Source: JAYQKL01 sp965243245 (GTDB taxonomy: Bacteria; Pseudomonadota; Alphaproteobacteria; RS24). From it: a stretch of 64,000 bases of DNA. A model generated the notes under the pieces. It was not told the origin of the DNA, did no database searches, and was given only the letters and a program-made list of their open reading frames with translations. The position numbers and the translations under genes were made by a program. Shown here piece by piece: positions 61,575-64,000 of this stretch (its first letter is position 1; every line of letters begins with the position of its first letter). The DNA is taken from contig OZ251536.1 in NCBI GenBank assembly GCA_965243245.1, forward strand, positions 744,001 to 808,000. The letters run 5' to 3'.

Positions 61575-63266
61575 TTAAAATAATTTTTCTTGCTTCGGTT
61601 TGGCAGTTTTAACATGACTGGATTCAGCACGCGCGGGCATGTTAGCAGATTTTCTTGCGCCTTCGGCGATTTCTTTAGTTTTTGCCAAATCTACTTGCGG
61701 GGGCAGTTCATGAGCCAGCACTCTGGCGGATAGTTTTTGTTGCGCCGCCAATTGCACCATCACTTGTGACCCTTCTGGGGCTTGAGAAACTGTCCGCACG
61801 GGCTGATTATTATTATCAAAAACCAATGCAAAACCACGCGATAAAACAGATTCGTGACTCAATAATTTCAACTGTTTATGTAAAGTCGACAACCTTTCAT
61901 GGCAACGATGCAGAACATCTTGGCGCCGCCCTATTACGCGCTTATGTAAGTCCACTAAGCGGGCGGTAAATGAGGTTATAGACTGCAACACCGCACGCAA
62001 GCTCAAGCGTTGTTCAAGACGCACAAAACGCTCGCCTTTAAACGCCACTTGGCGCGATAAGCCTTGCGCCAATCTGGCTGCCAAATAATCATATGTTTGG
62101 CTTGGACGCGCTAAAACATCTTCAGGCCTTGCAAGCGCGCGCGACAACCCCTCTAAGCGGGCGGCAAATGAGGTTATAGACTGCAACACCGCACGCAAGC
62201 TCAAGCCTTGTTCAAGACGCACAAAACGCTCGCCTTTAAACGCCACTTGGTGCGATAAGCCTTGCGCCAATCTGGCTGCCAGATAATCATATGTTTGGCT
62301 TGGACGCGATAAAACATCTTCTGGCTTTGCAAGCCCGCGCAACAAACCTTGTAAATAATCCTTTTTCGCTGAAACAAGCTTTGAACCACTGCGTAATTGC
62401 CGACGCCCTAAATCCAACACTTGTGCTTGCAACTCGGCTCGCACCGGCACCGCAAATTCAGCTGCCGCAGTTGGGGTGGGTGCACTCAAATCAGCGACAT
62501 AATCAATCAAAGTCGTATCGGTTTCATGGCCCACAGCAGAAATAATAGGAATGTCCGACTGAGCAACCGTACGCACAACAATTTCTTCATTAAAGCCCCA
62601 TAAATCCTCTAAACTGCCTCCCCCCCGTGCCACAATAAGTACATCCGGGCGAGGAATATCACCGCCCAATTGTAACGCATTAAAGCCCGCAATGGCTCTG
62701 GCAACTTCTTGTGCGCAAGTCTTGCCCTGCACTCTGACGGGCCAAACCAAGACACGGCGGGCAAAACGATCATCTAAACGATGAAGAATATCCCTTATCA
62801 CAGCACCTGACGGGCTGGTAATAACCCCGATACAATCTGGCAAATAAGGCAAAGGTTTTTTATGCTCTGAATTAAATAGCCCCTCAGCGGTAAGCGTTTG
62901 TTTGCGCGCCTCCAGCGATGCCATTAATGCACCAATGCCCGCAGCTTCCATCTGTTCAATAACAAGCTGATAGCGCGAGTGTTTTGCAAAAGTCGTCATT
63001 CTACCCGTGCAGATAACCTCTAGCCCCTGTTCTGGCTGAACCGCCAATTTTGCTGCCACGCCCTTCCAGATGATCGAAGCCAGCACCGCTTTTTCATCTT
63101 TCAGGTCAACATATATATGCCCCGAAGACGGACGCGACACACGCCCTAACTCACCTCGAACACGCACATGACCAAATCCCTCTTCAATAGATTTTTTAAC
63201 CGCGCCAGAAAGTTCGCTGACCGAATACTCCGTTAAATTATCGTCCATTATAACCTTATTTATCAT
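61575..63266 (-). CDS. xseA: Exodeoxyribonuclease VII large subunit, with an internal 66-residue duplication
   Basis: It degrades single-stranded DNA in repair, together with the small XseB. The protein has 563 residues, longer than the ~450 of enteric XseA. The OB-fold N terminus has VRVRGELGRVSRPSSGHIYV. Catalytic-domain motifs are ARGGGSLEDLWGFNEE and SAVGHETDTTLIDYVADLSA, then PTPTAAAEFA. A 66-residue segment is present twice, at about 306-371 and 372-437, in the C-terminal coiled-coil region; the underlying DNA repeat is 198 bp. This probably lengthens the coiled-coil arm. The start is uncertain between ATG 63266 and the ATG at residue 8. Confidence 0.93.
   Translation of the reverse strand: MINKVIMDDNLTEYSVSELSGAVKKSIEEGFGHVRVRGELGRVSRPSSGHIYVDLKDEKAVLASIIWKGVAAKLAVQPEQGLEVICTGRMTTFAKHSRYQLVIEQMEAAGIGALMASLEARKQTLTAEGLFNSEHKKPLPYLPDCIGVITSPSGAVIRDILHRLDDRFARRVLVWPVRVQGKTCAQEVARAIAGFNALQLGGDIPRPDVLIVARGGGSLEDLWGFNEEIVVRTVAQSDIPIISAVGHETDTTLIDYVADLSAPTPTAAAEFAVPVRAELQAQVLDLGRRQLRSGSKLVSAKKDYLQGLLRGLAKPEDVLSRPSQTYDYLAARLAQGLSHQVAFKGERFVRLEQGLSLRAVLQSITSFAARLEGLSRALARPEDVLARPSQTYDYLAARLAQGLSRQVAFKGERFVRLEQRLSLRAVLQSITSFTARLVDLHKRVIGRRQDVLHRCHERLSTLHKQLKLLSHESVLSRGFALVFDNNNQPVRTVSQAPEGSQVMVQLAAQQKLSARVLAHELPPQVDLAKTKEIAEGARKSANMPARAESSHVKTAKPKQEKLF
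61955..62350. repeat. 198-bp tandem duplication inside xseA
   Basis: The first copy starts at 61955 and the second at 62153, an offset of exactly 198 bp (66 codons). By eye they differ at only about ten bases, most of them toward the far end of the second copy. The frame is kept through both. Confidence 0.95.
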
Positions 63267-63391
63267 GTTTCATTATTTTCAAGTTTAACATACAATGCCA
63301 AAACGACTCATATAGGGCAATTTATTTAAATTTCGAGACGTGTTAATTGTAACGTTGATCCAGATTGATATAACAGCTCAAGGGGAAACGC

Positions 63392-64000
63392 GTGGACAAT
63401 GATACAATGAATGTTCTGGTTTTGGGAGGCGGTGGGCGTGAGCATGCTTTGTGTTGGAAGATTACTCAAAGTCGCCTTTTGAACAAGCTTTACTGCGCGC
63501 CCGCAAATGGCGGCATTAAGCAGATTGCCGAAGCTGTTTCGCTTAATCCAGAAAGTGCAGATGAAGTCGTTCGCTTTGCAAAGGATAAAAACATCACTTT
63601 GGTTATTATTGGGCCAGAGGCACCTTTAGTGGCGGGGGTAGCGGATGCTCTTACTAAAAATAATATTGCGGTTTTTGGGCCCTCAGCGTTTGCGGCTCAA
63701 TTGGAAAGCTCAAAGGGTTTCACAAAGGATATTTGCGCTGAATATAACATTCCAACGCCAGCTTATGCGCGGTTTAGCAAGTGCAAGGATGCGCATGATT
63801 ATCTGGACACGCACACGGCACCGATTGTGGTGAAGGCAGATGGTCTAGCGGCTGGTAAGGGCGTTATTATTGCTGAAACGAACCAACAAGCACATGATGG
63901 GGTTGATATGATTTTTGCAGGCGGCTTTGGGTCTGCGGGGGCGGGGTTGGTAATTGAAGAATTTTTAACCGGTGAAGAGGTAAGTTTTTTTGTTCTTTGT
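63392..64000 (+). CDS. purD: Phosphoribosylamine--glycine ligase, N-terminal part (3' end outside window)
   Basis: It catalyses the second step of purine synthesis, joining glycine to phosphoribosylamine with ATP. The 203 visible residues begin after an AAGGGG site (63380-63385) at a good spacing to GTG 63392; ATG 63407 is too far from it. The N-terminal VLVLGGGGREHALCWKI is the family signature. GPEAPLVAGVADAL, then PIVVKADGLAAGKGVII (ATP-grasp), follow. The frame is open to the end of the window. It is divergent from xseA across 125 bp. Confidence 0.95.
   Translation, partial: MDNDTMNVLVLGGGGREHALCWKITQSRLLNKLYCAPANGGIKQIAEAVSLNPESADEVVRFAKDKNITLVIIGPEAPLVAGVADALTKNNIAVFGPSAFAAQLESSKGFTKDICAEYNIPTPAYARFSKCKDAHDYLDTHTAPIVVKADGLAAGKGVIIAETNQQAHDGVDMIFAGGFGSAGAGLVIEEFLTGEEVSFFVLC

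Noticed and set aside
63347..63374. Promoter-like TTGTAA and TATAAC before purD
   Set aside because: The -35 match is weak, and the predicted start would fall on the ribosome site, leaving almost no leader.
1..64000. tRNA, rRNA, insertion sequences, prophage or plasmid genes
   Set aside because: I found no cloverleaf with a CCA end, no rRNA sequence, no transposase, integrase or inverted-repeat-flanked element, and no attachment-site pair.

Overview
The window is a compact stretch of chromosome from an alphaproteobacterium of moderate GC content. Several neighbourhoods point there: ccrM (GANTC methylase) near rnhB and mutY; the mutY / DUF721 / dsbA-like / smc string; atpI-atpB-atpE-atpF'-atpF with a duplicated b subunit; tldD divergent from ctaC-ctaD-ctaB-ctaG-ctaE-surf1; glyQ-glyS-ppdK; and ubiA divergent from rsmE-gshA. 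A marine SAR116-like or Rhodospirillales-like lineage would fit, but this is an inference from gene order and cannot be settled here. I see no rRNA, tRNA, CRISPR array, insertion sequence, prophage or plasmid function. Coding density is very high, and many neighbours overlap by 1 or 4 bases (TAATG, ATGA).

Layout. 1-2186: end of nadB, nadC, and a convergent SleB-type cell wall hydrolase. 2312-7921: glyQ-glyS-ppdK on the minus strand. 8006-10058: a tRNA-type methyltransferase divergent from a polyprenyl diphosphate synthase. 10069-14410: ETF-ubiquinone oxidoreductase, a TPR protein and ispE on the minus strand. 14555-17371: a uracil-DNA glycosylase-family protein and a soluble lytic transglycosylase. 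17384-19984: the F0 part of ATP synthase. 20061-24931: smc, a DsbA-like thioredoxin and a DUF721/DciA-type protein. 24993-28510: mutY, ccrM, a small EF-hand protein and rnhB. 28520-33271: gcvT-gcvH-gcvPA-gcvPB behind a promoter and a tandem glycine riboswitch. 33324-41609: a lipoprotein, ispH-thrB-rnhA, a peroxiredoxin, a secreted DsbD-N-domain protein, YqgE, an unrecognised membrane protein, thrC and surf1. 41669-46766: cytochrome c oxidase subunits and assembly factors. 47084-55195: tldD, a desaturase, gshA, rsmE, ubiA, pmbA (tldE) and an inositol-phosphatase-family gene. 55251-60416: msbA-kdtA-lpxK-lpxL-like lipid A/Kdo genes. 60439-64000: an M23 peptidase, DUF2093, xseA and the start of purD.

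Functionally this is core metabolism: NAD synthesis, glycine cleavage, isoprenoid and ubiquinone precursors, respiration, outer membrane assembly, DNA replication and repair, and cell-cycle methylation. No accessory island or new multi-gene system is evident.

The most unusual property is a dense set of short, nearly perfect tandem duplications. Units run from 10 to 21 bp and most often are 12 bp. They lie in intergenic DNA and in frame within otherwise conserved genes (trmN6-like, ispB, gcvPB, lpxK, atpI, ccrM and others). A 198-bp in-frame tandem duplication lies inside xseA. Other points to check are a DnaA box plus GANTC sites at the ccrM start, an EF-hand gene between rnhB and ccrM, a UDG-family protein lacking half of its expected cluster cysteines, and an M23 peptidase with an altered zinc motif.
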